Origin: Ampullaceana balthica
Taxonomy: Eukaryota > Mollusca > Gastropoda > Lymnaeidae
Length of the DNA: 64,000 bases
Direction: 5' to 3'
Assembly: GCA_944989445.1 (NCBI GenBank)
Contig: CALYLW010000738.1
Span: 62,001-126,000, forward strand
Under the pieces are notes generated by a model, which was not told where the DNA came from, ran no database searches, and was given only the letters and a program-made list of their open reading frames with translations. Made by a program: the position numbers and the translations under genes. Shown piece by piece: positions 43,964 to 55,471 of the stretch (position 1 is the first letter of the stretch; each line of letters starts with the position of its first letter).

Positions 43964-44910
43964 AAAAACAAAGCTAACATTTGATTAATATATCGAAAGC
44001 AATTTTGTTTTCATTAGAGTATCGTATAATATGGTATCTTACAGTGGCTAACTGAAGTATGTCTAGAGACTTTCCTTGGCGATGTCGGCTTAAGGTGTCA
44101 TTTCATTGACAATATCGCTACTAAGCTTTTCTACGTTGAAAATCCCATTCTCAAGTCTGGCTTCTTTAACTGTCTTGTTCTGATGTCTACTTTTTTTTTG
44201 GCCACTCTTTTTTTTCCAAAGTCTGATTGAGTCTCACTCGTCCACGGGATACCAGTGAGGCGGGTAATAGTCCTCGTAAACAAAACCTTTCGCCTCGTAG
44301 GAGTCGGCCAGCGGGAACCTCTTGTAGAAAACCACCAGACCGCCGCTCAGCCAAGCCGCCCACCACCCGTACGAGCCCACGGAGACCACAGAATGGTCGC
44401 AGTTCGCCAAGACCGCGAAGTGGACCTCAGCCGGTGCGTGGTCGAGGACCACCACGTCCGGGGCCCGCAGGTTTTCGCGGCACCACCTGAGGTTGTTTCC
44501 GCCGACGACGAAGACGAGCCTCTTTCCGGGTAGCAGCGCGCGGAGCTTGTCGAAGGCGTTGACGAAGAACGACCTCGGGGCCTCGCACGTGTTGGGGTTG
44601 GAGTAGGAGTCGCGCTGTCTCACGTGGACGCCCACGAACACGAGGTCCGTATCGTTGAGTCGGTGGCGTATCTCGTCTTTTGTTCGTTTGGCCAGGTCCC
44701 TGGAGATGGAAACGGTACAACAGTTACGATCGTGAAGATGGAAGTATGAGCAAGATCGAAAATAACTATCGGACTATTCTTATTTCTTGTTGTTTTATTT
44801 GTAATAATAGAGACCATTGCCGAAAATTTGAAAAAGAGTATTTCATATATAATTAAAGTTTAACTGTTAATGTTTAATTTACACAGGTAGCTATTGATAA
44901 AAAAAATTCT
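42609..44910. repeat. 2.3-kb tandem duplication, unit 1
   Basis: Starts at GGTCACCGATTCGCTTGACC inside an AATCCC element and ends at GATAAAAAAAATTCT. Contains one partial and two complete AATCCC elements plus the terminal GT11 exon 44699-44234. Unit 2 follows directly. The exon-bearing portion appears identical; differences are small indels, mostly in GA runs. Confidence 0.9.
44234..44699 (-). CDS. GT11 gene B, duplicated terminal exon (distal copy)
   Basis: Acceptor CTCCAG (G at 44700), one base of the split codon, then 154 codons and TGA at 44236-44234. The product is the same as that of 47000-46535: DLAKRTKDEIRHRLN, VFVGVHVRQRDS (H-x-R-x-x-D motif), VVGGNNLRWCRENL, CDHSVVSVGSYGWWAAWLSG. 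Because acceptor and phase are kept, exon 2 (48626-48465) could splice to either copy and make the same protein. The nearer copy has its own stop codon, so this one would only be reached by skipping it. Its GC content is far above the surrounding introns, as for the other coding exons. Confidence 0.88.
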
Positions 44911-46264
44911 GGTCACCGATTCGCTTGACCGAGCTCAGAGTGACACGTAAAATGTAAACAAAAGCGCACCGTCGTTTCGTTGGGTCGCCTCAATGCGTCA
45001 CTCAAAACTTTCACGTGGCAAAAAAAACAATAACAAATCGTGAATTTAAATTACATACCTCATATAAGGATAAACTAAAAATGCATTAATTTAATTACGG
45101 TACGTTCGATCGATCTGAAATTTTGATACGATGCATTGTTAGGTCAGACGGGTCCGTGTGCCAAATTTCAGTTCGATCGGATCATGGGAAGTGGGTCATT
45201 TTTTGACTTCTGTTTTTCCGCCCGCCCGCCGAGCCCAAGACAGAGAGAGAGAGAGAGAGAGACGGCCGCGAAGTTAATATAAGGGATTTAATAAAACAAA
45301 CCCGTAAAAACAAAGTTTTTGACTATAAATCCCTTATATATGAGACATAACTAACAGTAGTGATTATTTTCAAACATTTACAGACTGACACCGAGTGATG
45401 TCCCTTGTCTTTAATAAATGGGGGTGGGATGTGAGGGGGTGTCGGCACGACGGTCGGCGTCAACACGACGGTCGGCGTCAACTCAAACTCACGTGGAACT
45501 GGAGAAAAAAAACAATAACAAACAGTGAATTTTGAATTACATACCTCATATAAGGATAAACTAAAAATGCATTAATTTAATTACGGTACGTTCGATCGAT
45601 CTGAAATTTTGATACGATGCATTGTTAGGTCAGACGGGTCCGTGTGCCAAATTTCAGTTCGATCGGATCATGGGAAGTGGGTCATTTTTTGACTTCTGTT
45701 TTTCCGCCCGCCGCCGAGCCCAAGACAGAGAGAGAGAGAGAGAGAGAGAGACGGCCGCGAAGTTAATATAAGGGATTTAATAAAACAAACCCGTAAAAAC
45801 AAAGTTTTTGACTATAAATCCCTTATATATGAGACATAACTAACAGTATTGATTATTTTCAAACATTTACAGACTGACACCGAGTGATGTCCCTTGTCTT
45901 TAATAAATGGGGGTGGGATGTGAGGGGGTGTCGGCACGACGGTCGGCGTCAACACGACGGTCGGCGTCAACTCAAACTCACGTGGAACTGGCAGCAAAAA
46001 AAACAATAACAAACAGTGAATTTTGAATTACATACCTCATATAAGGATAAACTAAAAATGCTCTAATTTAATTACGGTACGTTCGATCGATTTGAAATTT
46101 TGATACGATGCATTGTTGGTTAGACGGGTCCGTGTGCCAAATTTCAGTTTGATCGGATCATGGGAAGTGGGTCATTTTTGACTTCTGTTTTTCCGCCCGC
46201 CCGCCCGCCGAGCCCAAGACAGACAGAGAGAGAGAGACGGCCGCGAAGTTAATATAAGGGATTT
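44911..46264 (-). repeat. One partial and two complete AATCCC elements (minus)
   Basis: 44911-45289 (partial, type 1, cut by the duplication breakpoint), 45290-45778 and 45779-46264 (type 2). Equivalent to 42609-43963. Confidence 0.9.
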
Positions 46265-46534
46265 AAAAACAAAGCTAACATTTGATTAATATATCGAAAG
46301 CAATTTTGTTTTCATTAGAGTATCGTATAATATGGTATCTTACAGTGGCTAACTGAAGTATGTCTAGAGACTTTCCTTGGCGATGTCGGCTTAAGGTGTC
46401 ATTTCATTGACAATATCGCTACTAAGCTTTTCTACGTTGAAAATCCCATTCTCAAGTCTGGCTTCTTTAACTGTCTTGTTCTGATGTCTACTTTTTTTTT
46501 GGCCACTCTTTTTTTTCCAAAGTCTGATTGAGTC

Positions 46535-47000
46535 TCACTCGTCCACGGGATACCAGTGAGGCGGGTAATAGTCCTCGTAAACAAAACCTTTCGCCTCGTA
46601 GGAGTCGGCCAGCGGGAACCTCTTGTAGAAAACCACCAGACCGCCGCTCAGCCAAGCCGCCCACCACCCGTACGAGCCCACGGAGACCACAGAATGGTCG
46701 CAGTTCGCCAAGACCGCGAAGTGGACCTCAGCCGGTGCGTGGTCGAGGACCACCACGTCCGGGGCCCGCAGGTTTTCGCGGCACCACCTGAGGTTGTTTC
46801 CGCCGACGACGAAGACGAGCCTCTTTCCGGGTAGCAGCGCGCGGAGCTTGTCGAAGGCGTTGACGAAGAACGACCTCGGGGCCTCGCACGTGTTGGGGTT
46901 GGAGTAGGAGTCGCGCTGTCTCACGTGGACGCCCACGAACACGAGGTCCGTATCGTTGAGTCGGTGGCGTATCTCGTCTTTTGTTCGTTTGGCCAGGTCC
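46535..47000 (-). CDS. GT11 fucosyltransferase-like gene B, exon 3 (proximal terminal exon)
   Basis: First acceptor met after exon 2 (CAG ending at 47001). Encodes 154 residues to TGA at 46537-46535. Boxes in order: VFVGVHVRQRDS (donor-binding H-x-R-x-x-D), SFFVNAFDKLRALLPGKRLV, VVGGNNLRWCRENL, LDHAPAEVHFAVLANCDHSV and SVGSYGWWAAWLSGG, then YEAKGFVYEDYYPPHW. This is the nucleotide-sugar-binding half of the enzyme. The arginine pair of the typical H-x-R-R-G-D box reads Q-R here. With exons 1 and 2 the protein has 547 residues, long for GT11 because of a large stem. Confidence 0.92.
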
Positions 47001-47335
47001 CTGGAGATGGAAACGGTACAACAGTTACGATCGTGAAGATGGAAGTATGAGCAAGATCGAAAATAACTATCGGACTATTCTTATTTCTTGTTGTTTTATT
47101 TGTAATAATAGAGACCATTGCCGAAAATTTGAAAAAGAGTATTTCATATATAATTAAAGTTTAACTGTTAATGTTTAATTTACACAGGTAGCTATTGATA
47201 AAAAAAATTCCTATTATCTTTTAAAAGTAAGTTTCATGAATCTATCTACAGTATATAATAGTCTTCGTGGTCGGACCCTGCGAGGCAACAAGAAGCTGCA
47301 CGTGCAACAGAGCGTGACGAATGAATCTCGCTCGG

Positions 47336-48032
47336 GTCAAATAAACACAGTTAACGGTTGACAAGAGAAGGTAGTGGAGGGGTGACCAACAATGGCCCTT
47401 GCGTTTCACTTGCATTTTTCCTTCACAGAAAACGTGAGATGTGTAGTGTACTGGTTAACACGTCCGCCTCATGCGAGGAAGGTACTGGGTTCAAGCCCTC
47501 TTTACCTCTTTATTGCATAGCATACTCCGAAGACTGGCTCATCATAGACAGTGCAAAGAACGTCTGAGGGTTGAGAGTACAGACACAAAAAGCAGCACCA
47601 AGTAAATAAGAAATCGCGAGCAAAGGTGAAGACATGCACACTTAGGTTTTTGTTACCCGCCTCCCATTTATTACTACAATCCCTTGAACATAAACTTTGT
47701 TTTGCCAATCCTAGCGAGGGTTAGTCATATATAGGGTTGTTAATTGCGTGATTTTTTATTTTTGCATGGAAAACCGATTATCGATTATGTTAGTCCAATT
47801 TTAAACCGATTATCGTTTTACAGGGGACTTCATAGAAGTTAGGGGTGTACCGAATTTCGCCTGCAAATGTCTCGAAAATAAACAATGAGTTGGCAGTCCC
47901 CCCTCCCCAAACCGACGTTCACTCGCGTTGTTTTGTTTTCTTCGTGCTGTAGTTTGTGTCCGTTCTTTCTCCACTTTCTTTGCACTCTCCATGAGCAAGT
48001 CTGCGGCGTATGCTACGCCGCTGGGCGTCTAG
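47336..48032 (+). mobile_element. Helitron-like non-autonomous element with tRNA-like segment
   Basis: The 3' end has a perfect 8-bp hairpin (GCGGCGTA-TGC-TACGCCGC, 48003-48021), then TGGGCGT and terminal CTAG followed by T, the textbook Helitron 3' end. A plausible 5' end is A|TCTCGCTCGGG at 47336. Inside, 47442-47500 is tRNA-like (TAGTGTACTGGTTAACACG as A box, GGGTTCAAGCCC as B box). Related sequence occurs at 61195-61725. It lies in intron 2 of gene B. Confidence 0.68.
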
Positions 48033-48176
48033 TTAATTAATATAATGTTATTTTTTATGTGACGTGTAACGTGTGGCACGTTACGGTTTGTCTTAAATAT
48101 GTGTACTGTTGGTCTTCGACCAGTTACTCAGCTTAGATGTTAAATTATATAAAAGTGAAACACACCACTGCAGGCA

Positions 48177-48431
48177 CATATCTTCCCTCCATATCTACTC
48201 TCAAAATTTATATCTAAACTCTAGTCACATATTTTTACACCATATTTACTATCAAAATATATAACCCCACTCCAGTCACATATCTTTACACCATATTTAC
48301 TATCACAATATATAACCACACTCCAGTCACATATCTTCACACCATATTTACTATCAAAATATATAACCACACTCCAGTCACATATCTTCACACCATATCT
48401 CTTAATTTAATAAATAAGCACACTCCAGTCA
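48177..48431. repeat. 51-bp minisatellite, 5 copies
   Basis: Units of CACTCCAGTCACATATCTTC and ACACCATATTTACTATCAAA. It ends 33 bp before the exon 2 donor of GT11 gene B. Confidence 0.9.
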
Positions 48432-48464
48432 CATATCTACTGTTGCCATTGTGTTTCCGCCGAC

Positions 48465-48626
48465 CTGAAGGCTGGCCGAAACGTCAACTCCTGTCTGACC
48501 TTGCCCTGTACCCTGTCGAAATACTTCCAGCTCTGGACGTAACCGCTGATTCTCACGTGACCATCGGGCAGCTTGTGAAATATTGGGTCAAAGTAGCCGT
48601 ACTTGGTCTCAGTGACAACAGTAAAT
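48465..48626 (-). CDS. GT11 fucosyltransferase-like gene B, exon 2
   Basis: Acceptor CCCTTCAG (ends 48627) and donor GTCGGC (48464). The 162-bp exon reads FTVVTETKYGYFDPIFHKLP, then GHVRISGYVQSWKYFDRVQG and KVRQELTFRPAF, in frame with exon 1 (split codon GA+A) and exon 3 (AG+G). QSWKYF is the conserved central GT11 box. The phases at both ends equal those of gene A, supporting a common ancestor. Confidence 0.92.
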
Positions 48627-48670
48627 CTGAAGGGTACGACGATAAAAAAAGACTTTTAAATTTAAGTCAT

Positions 48671-48804
48671 ACAGTCGGACCTCGCTAAGTCGAACTTCCC
48701 TAAGTCGAAAACCTCCCTATATCGAATTAATTGTTAGGTCCCGGCCAAATTCTGCGCCTATTACGCCATTTTCCGTTACTCGAAAACTCCATAAGGCGAT
48801 TTTT
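48671..48804 (+). mobile_element. pogo/Tigger-like element, left end only
   Basis: TA followed by CAGTCGGACCTCGCTAAGTC and AACTTCCCTAAGTCGAAAAC is a typical left end. The right end is missing: AATCCC elements follow at 48805. Confidence 0.65.
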
Positions 48805-49862
48805 AAATCCCTTATATTAACTTCACCGCCGTCTCGTCATCTCTCTCTGTCTGTCTTGGGCGGGCGGAAAAAGAAAAGTAAAATAAAACAAACCCGTAAA
48901 AACAAAGTTTTTGACTATAAATCCCTTATATATGAGACATAACTAACAGTATTGATTATTTTCAAACATTTACAGACTGAATCTGTCTTAACTCAACTTT
49001 GCATCATAACCCTAGTGGGGGGGGTGGGTGGGGGGAGAGGGGAAAAGTCTGGCCACCGATTCGCTTGACCGAGCTCAGAGTGACACGTAAAATGTAAACA
49101 AAAGCGCCCCTCGCTTCGTTGGGTCGCCTCAATGCGTCAGCTCAAAATTTCACGTGGCAAAAAAACAATAAACAAACCGTGAATTTAAATTACATACCTC
49201 ATATAAGGATAAACTAAAAATGCATTAATCTAATTACGGTACGTTCGATCGATCTGAAATTTTGATACGATGCATTGTTAGGTTAGACGGGTCCGTGTGC
49301 CAAATTTCAGTTCGATCGGATCATGGGAAGTGGGTCATTTTTTACTTCTGTTTTTCCGCCCGCCGAGCCCAAGACAGAGAGAGAGAGATGATGAGAGAGA
49401 TGATGAGACGGCCGCGAAGTTAATATAAGGGATTTAAAAATGACCCACTTCCCGTGATGCCATCAAGCTGAAATTTGGCACACGAACCCGTGTCACCTAA
49501 CAATGCATCGTTTAAAAATTTCAGATCGATCGAACATACCGTTAATAAATTAATGCATTTTTAGTTTATCCTTATATAACGTATGTAATTCAAATTCACG
49601 GTTTGTTATTGTTTTTTTCCCACGTGAGAGTTTGAGTTGACGCTTTGACGTCGACCCATCGAAGTACCGGCGTGCTTTTGTTTACATTTTACGTGTCATG
49701 CAGAACTCGCCCCCCCCCCTAGGGTTATGAAGTAAAGTTGAGTTAAGACAGATTCAGTCTGTCAATGCTTGTCGCGTTTGAAAATAATAAATACTGTTAG
49801 TTATGACTCATATATAAGGGATTTATAGTCAAAAACTTTGTTTTTACGGGTTTGTTTTATTT
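48805..49862 (+). repeat. AATCCC element (plus) with a second one nested in it (minus)
   Basis: Outer copy 48805-48881 and 49436-49862. Inner copy 48882-49435 in opposite orientation. The outer sequence breaks within AAAAGTAAA and resumes with AAAAATGACCC; in other copies these are one A-run (AAAAGTAAAAAATGACCC). The inner element has therefore landed in an A/T homopolymer. Confidence 0.9.
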
Positions 49863-49863
49863 A

Positions 49864-50292
49864 AAATCCCTTATATTAACTTCACCGTCTTGTCGTGGTC
49901 ACTCAGTCGGTCGGTCAGGTGGAAAAACAAAAGTAAAAAATGACCCACTTCCAGTGATGTTATCGAGCTGAAATTTTGCACATAGACTTATGTCACCTAC
50001 CAATGCATTGTATCACATTTTCAGATCGATCGAAAGTACCGTAATTAAATTAATGAATTTTTAGTTTATCTCTATGTATCTCTATGTAGCCGTCTGCTAT
50101 AGTTGACCTCCACGTGTCACTGGAGTTCACTCCAACCATCGATGACAACATCCCCGTGTTTTAGAGCAAGGAGAGTTCAGTCAGTTTCAGTCTGTAAATG
50201 TTTGTCGCGCGGTGCATATTATATTTCACATAATCAATGCTTTTAGTTATGTCTCATATATAAGGCATGTATAGTCAAAAACTTTGTTTTTA
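49864..50292 (+). repeat. Diverged AATCCC element (plus)
   Basis: Starts AAATCCCTTATATTAACTTC and ends AAAACTTTGTTTTTACG; the core is shortened and diverged. Confidence 0.8.
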
Positions 50293-50425
50293 CGTGTTGT
50301 TTAATTACGTGTTGTTTAATTACGGGTTGTTTAATTACCGTTTTTTTAATTACGTGTTATTTAATTACATGTTGTTAATTACGTGTTGTTTAATTACGTG
50401 TTGTTTAATTACATGTTGTTTTTAT
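50290..50425. repeat. 15-bp tandem repeat, about 9 copies
   Basis: Units of TTACGTGTTGTTTAA, apparently grown from the GTTTTTACGGGTTTGTTTTA end of the preceding element. Confidence 0.88.
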
Positions 50426-50439
50426 TACCTTTGACGTGT

Positions 50440-51759
50440 GTGGTGTGGGGGTTGGGGTTCTGGAGACACTATGCCAAACAAGCAAGTTACTATAATAAGG
50501 GTTTACATTGAGTGTCATTACAAAATTGCTATCGACTACACGAAGTTTGATATAGCATATGGAGCTCTATGAACTATTTAATTTTTTAAAAAGAATTTAA
50601 TTTTTTTACGACATTTCAGCGGACTATTTTTCAACTATATTTGCAAAATATGAACTATATTTAATAAATGTAAAGGTGTGAAAAGACTAAATACATTTTT
50701 AAAATGTAAATATTTGTACTTTTTCTAGAGTTTTGATAAATGTTGATTTTCTCGAAAGCTATTTCTGAAAATGAAACTCCATGGGATTACAAAAATTTGC
50801 TTTTATATAATTATTCAAATACATATAAGAAAAACAATATTTTAAACTTTATAAGTCACCTTTCAAACAATGTTTCTGATTATAATAAAATCATTAAGGA
50901 AACAATGATTTAGAAAAATACGTAATATGTGAACACTTATTAATAGATTTCTATAAATCTAATGATAAAAAAATCAATTAAAAAAAAATAATTACTTTTT
51001 AAAAAATGAGATGCTTATATGAATGGTAATTTTTAAAAATTAATATAATCTTCAAAGCAATTATATATACTACAAAGTAATTAATATATACTTCAATAAG
51101 TTAAGAAGAAGATCTATTAAGTTATTAAAATTAATTTACACAAAATAGAGAGTCTTCACCACCCATAATAATGAATTAAGCCCAAGTACCAAACAAGAAA
51201 TAAAAAATAATCATTATATTTTTTTCTAAAATTATTAAAAATTAAAATATTTAACATGTTAAAAAGTGACATTATTTATGTAAGAATTCTTATTCAGAAA
51301 GTTTTGTCAATGTTAAATTTCATGAAAAAAACATGAAAGAAAACAAAATCAGGCATGGAAACGGATTTCATTTAAATCAATTATATCTAAACCATATTTG
51401 TAAATACCATATTCAGTACATTTATACTTTTTTTTTAAATTGTGTCTATGCTTTGAATTTTGCAGTTGAAGGTACACACTCTACTTACTAGACTATTTCG
51501 TGAAAATAAACCCATTTTCATTTAAGGAAGTTAAAAAAACTCATGGCAAATGAGCGATTAGAACTAAAAAAAAAGTATGACTCTAACATAATTTTAGTGA
51601 AATAGACACTGTATTATTTATTTTATTTGTGGGTTTTTTTTAATTAAGTGGTTCTAAGAAATTTAAAGAAAACTTTAAATTTAAAATAACTTTGTCCACC
51701 TAAAATAATAAAAAAAATTTAAGCAAAAGTAACGCCGAGACATGAAATCATGAACTTAC
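50440..51759 (-). other. Intron 1 of GT11 gene B, part next to exon 1
   Basis: Strongly AT-rich with no gene or repeat recognised. Donor GTAAGT at 51759-51754. The whole intron runs down to 48627 and includes the AATCCC elements and the pogo end. Confidence 0.7.
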
Positions 51760-52775
51760 TCTAGATGGTCAGTGCGGTTCTCCACACGGGAGAGCTGAAA
51801 TATTTTGGCTAAATCCTGCGTCGGAGAGTACGGAAGAACGAACCCGTGGCGCCCAGTGGCGTTGGCGATTCCAAGAAGCGAGGCATACTTAAACAATTTG
51901 TTGCCGAGGCGCCCCTGCTCGTGGTTTATGGTGATCAGGTAAGTGTCATTTTTATCAGAGGCGGAGCAGTTGCCGCCGTCTGGTGGTGATGGCAGGTGTG
52001 GTGTTGGGGCGTGAAGTAAACCACTGGAGTTAATCACTTTTTTGACACTTGCAAAATCGTCTTCTGTCACGGAATTGTTTTCGCTTTTGTTGCTTCCGTG
52101 ACCTTTGAACTGAAGTGAGTTTTGAGTGCTGGAAGAATCCGTTGAATTTAGGCTACCGGAATTACCGATGGAGTTTGTAGGTTGAGAAGTCGGGTTGGTG
52201 TTGGTTCTGTCGCTTGAACTGACTACCATGCGACTATCAATGTCGCGTGTGGATGCATCTCTGAGAGAAGTATCGACGTATTTCGTTGAAGGGATTAGTT
52301 GTAGAGACGGTTTGGAGAAATAGGTTGAAGAAATCGGTTGGAGAATTTCAATGGCTGTCGTGGAATGTGGTTCCACTGAGGTGCGAGTCCTCTTTAATAT
52401 CTGAGTCTCCTCACGTGTTTTGATATCTTCAATAAGTTTACCAGAATGGTAATCATGCAAGGATTTTTGGGGAAGACTTTCCGCTTCAATGAATGTCGGA
52501 CTCTCGTAAAAATATGTTGTTTCCGCCCCGGTTATGGTCTCGCCATCAGTCGCTGCTTGTTTCTCCAAGGTCTTTGTCATGTTGACGGATCCTATCAGGG
52601 GAGAGAAGAATGTGGAGTGAGTGAACGATTTAAGGTTACTGATCTTCTCGGTTAGCGCCGCCCAGTGGACGGGGGTCTCAGACCGCCAGCCATACAGGCA
52701 ACCGACCAGGAACAGCGCAGAGGACAAGATCAGGGCGATGAAATACTTCTGGCGGGGCCGACCTCGTTTGGCCAT
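51760..52775 (-). CDS. GT11 fucosyltransferase-like gene B, exon 1
   Basis: ATG at 52775, with an in-frame TAA five codons upstream; 338 residues plus two bases, ending in donor GTAAGT. A short basic tail (MAKRGRPRQK) precedes a single membrane segment (about 11-28, YFIALILSSALFLVGCLY), so a type II Golgi protein. Residues about 35-265 are a long Ser/Thr/Asn-rich stem with several N-glycosylation sequons (for example NVT-like and NDT, NNS). The catalytic domain begins at about 280 with ITINHEQGRLGNKLFKYASL (GRLGNQMFQYA in the family). The stem is about 200 residues longer than in gene A. Confidence 0.92.
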
Positions 52776-53507
52776 TCTGGCGATTCCTTATACCCTGCCT
52801 GGTGCATAGTCCGATGCTGCTGAGGAGATGGTTTAGAAATTTACAAACATAACAAAAATACGTTGTAAATATTAATGTATTTAATTGCCTGCTCTTTAAA
52901 TTAAAATAAAACTAGTTCGATTTTATCGTATCGGCAATTAAAAATTCCAGACACACCCCTCTTTCCGAACATAATTGGACCTCGAAGAATAAAATATCTT
53001 TTACTGAATCTTATAAAAAAATTGAATATGCTTTCACTACTACATTAAATTAAAATATTTTACTTATAAACAAATGCGTTTTTCTTTTTATTCTGCTTCT
53101 TTTCCTTTAAAAAAATGTTTTTGATAAGTCTCAAAACACAAGTTGGACTGTGTTTAACACGTGGTCAAAAAAAACACAAACAAACTAATGACAAACAAGC
53201 ACCCGACAAACAATCTCCAGATCAAGTTATTTTAAGTCAATTTCGGAAGTTGATTGGTTTAACGCGCATGCTTCGAAGACGACCTTCTCACCACATCGAT
53301 GTGTGCGGCATACGAAAAGGCAGAAGAAACTGCTCATCGCTACCTGTCTGTTCGCGGCGTTCGTGTCACGGGGACGGTGGATTAAACTTGAAAGACGGGG
53401 GGGGGGAGCACCCCCGCACCCCCATCCTGACACACTGTACAGGCGTGCAACGTCGGAGAAGTAACGATCGAAGGATTGATCCTAAAACAAAGGTTTACCA
53501 CGACTTA

Positions 53508-53540
<33 letters not shown>

Positions 53541-53810
53541 GTGGGGGTAAAGCGAATCATTAAATAAGTTGTATCGTAAAGCCTTTAATAAAACTCCTTT
53601 TAAGTCACATTTCAGTAGCTTTAAAGACCACAGCCAACAAAAAGAAAAGAAACTATAAGCTAATCATTGATACGTACGTATCGCCCGCCCTCTGTTTTTA
53701 AAAAGGAAAAAATCACCACATCACACGAGTGTATCTCATTTGTTTTCTCCACTTCCTGGGCATTTCATGTCAATGCTGACATTCCTGTAAACTCTGGTAT
53801 AGACGGGGAC
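52776..53810. other. Upstream region of GT11 gene B
   Basis: Promoter expected here; no clear TATA element. A GA microsatellite at 53508-53541 and a G-run near 53397-53407. No other gene seen. Confidence 0.4.
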
Positions 53811-54626
53811 TTGAAATATTCTTTGTAAATCCTCAACACTGCTCAATATTGAGATGTATTTAAAAAAATTTATTAAACTGAACAAAGTCGTTGACGCAAT
53901 CAATATCAACAATTCAGCTGGGTTCAAATACTTGACAGTAACGTTACAAATCTCAGCAGTCAAATGCGTACAGTAGAAATATTCTTTGTAAATCCTAAAC
54001 GCTGCTCAATATTGAGATGTATTTTAAAAAATTTATTAAACTGAACAATGTCGTTGACGCAATCAATATCAACAATTCAGCTGGGTTCAAATACTTGACA
54101 GTAATGTTACAAAACTCAGCAGTCAAATGCGTACAGTTGAAATATTCTTTGTAAATCCTAAACGCTGCTCAATATTGAGATGTATTTTTAAAAAAAATTT
54201 AAACTGAACAACGTCGTTGACGCAATCAATATCAACAATTCAGCTGGGTTCAAATACTTTGCAGTAACGTTACAAAACTCAGCAGTCAAATGCGTACAGT
54301 TGAAATATTCTTTATAAATCCTCAACACTGCTCAATATTGAGATGTATTTTAAAAAATGTATTAAACTGAACAACGTCGTTGACGCAATCAATATCAACA
54401 ATTCAGCTGGGTTCAAATACTTGGCAGTAACGTTACAAAATTCAGCAGTCAAATGCGTACAGTTAAAATATTCTTTTTATATCCTCAACACTGCTCAATA
54501 TTGAGATTTATTTTAAAAAATTTATTAAACTGAACAACGTCGTTGACGCAATTAATATCAACAATTCAGCTGGGTTCAAATACTTGGCAGTAACGTTACA
54601 AAACTCAGCAGTCAAATGCGTACACT
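53811..54626. repeat. 164-bp tandem repeat, 5 copies
   Basis: Unit starts near GAAATATTCTTTGTAAATCC and contains CTGCTCAATATTGAGATGTA, CGTCGTTGACGCAATCAATA and CAATTCAGCTGGGTTCAAAT. Copies near 53811, 53976, 54139, 54302 and 54464. CAATATTG in each unit is a short palindrome. Confidence 0.93.
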
Positions 54627-54659
54627 AAACAGTGACGAGCATACACTCAACAACAGCAA

Positions 54660-54885
54660 CGTTCTTTTACTCAACATCCCCAATACAAAATCCAATAGTC
54701 AGGTTCATATAATCAACAACCACGATACAAAACTCAACAACCAAGTTCATATAATCAACAACGACATTTCGAAATTCATCAGTCATGTTAATATAATCAA
54801 CAACCACATTTCAAAATTCAACAGTCATGTTCATATAATCAACAACCACATTACAAAACGCAAAAGCCATGTTCATAGACTAAAG
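54660..54885. repeat. About 42-bp degenerate tandem repeat, 5 copies
   Basis: Repeats of GTTCATATAATCAACAACCA followed by C.TT.CAAAA.TCA; grows more diverged towards the left. Confidence 0.85.
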
Positions 54886-55471
54886 GCCTCTTTCATACAC
54901 ATAATCGTCACGTACAAATGCCACTTTTAAAAATCCAACTGCTACGTTGGAGGAAAAAAAAACATATTAAAAAAAACATATTAACTCATTAGCAACGTCC
55001 AGTCGTGTGACACTGGAGACCTGATGTTGCTGTATGGCCAGGTATCAATTTCATATGGTTTCTACAGTGCGCGTGTGAAAGGTTTCTCACGGTTTTGTTG
55101 GATTAATTTTTTTATGATCCGCCCCTGAACCCCCGCTGTCAACAAGTCAATATGGGCGTGTAAAGTCTGCCATGAGAAGCACTTAGATATAATGCTGAAT
55201 TTACGTGAACTTTTGCTGAAACTAATTGCCGACAACAGTTGTAAAGTTAAAACAACCTAAAACTGAGGTACAGCTGGTTTTCTAACGAGCACAAATATGA
55301 GCTAGGGCACGTCAGTTGGAGAGAGTTGAAAAAAATTAATAAACTCATGGGCGCCAAATAGGAACATTTTAATGAAGATAGACATTTATTTGAAGACTCT
55401 TTAGAAGTAAACACCCCTGAAACGGAAAATATTATAAATGTATGAATAAATATATGGGGTATTTGTTTTTT
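54886..55471. other. Intergenic DNA
   Basis: No gene or repeat recognised. Confidence 0.4.

Larger units (their letters stand above)
44911..47212. repeat. 2.3-kb tandem duplication, unit 2
   Basis: GGTCACCGATTCGCTTGACC to GATAAAAAAAATTC. At the junction (44905-44915, AAAATTCTGGTCACC) the end of unit 1 passes straight into the middle of an AATCCC element; only a TCT/TTC microhomology is visible. Confidence 0.9.

Noticed and set aside
44227..47118. Overlapping ORFs opposite and out of frame with the GT11 terminal exons
   Set aside because: Shadows of the GC-rich exon. Only the minus frame with GT11 boxes and correct splice phase is meaningful.
47442..47500. Functional tRNA gene
   Set aside because: A- and B-box-like words are present, but the cloverleaf stems do not pair well and the segment sits in a mobile element.
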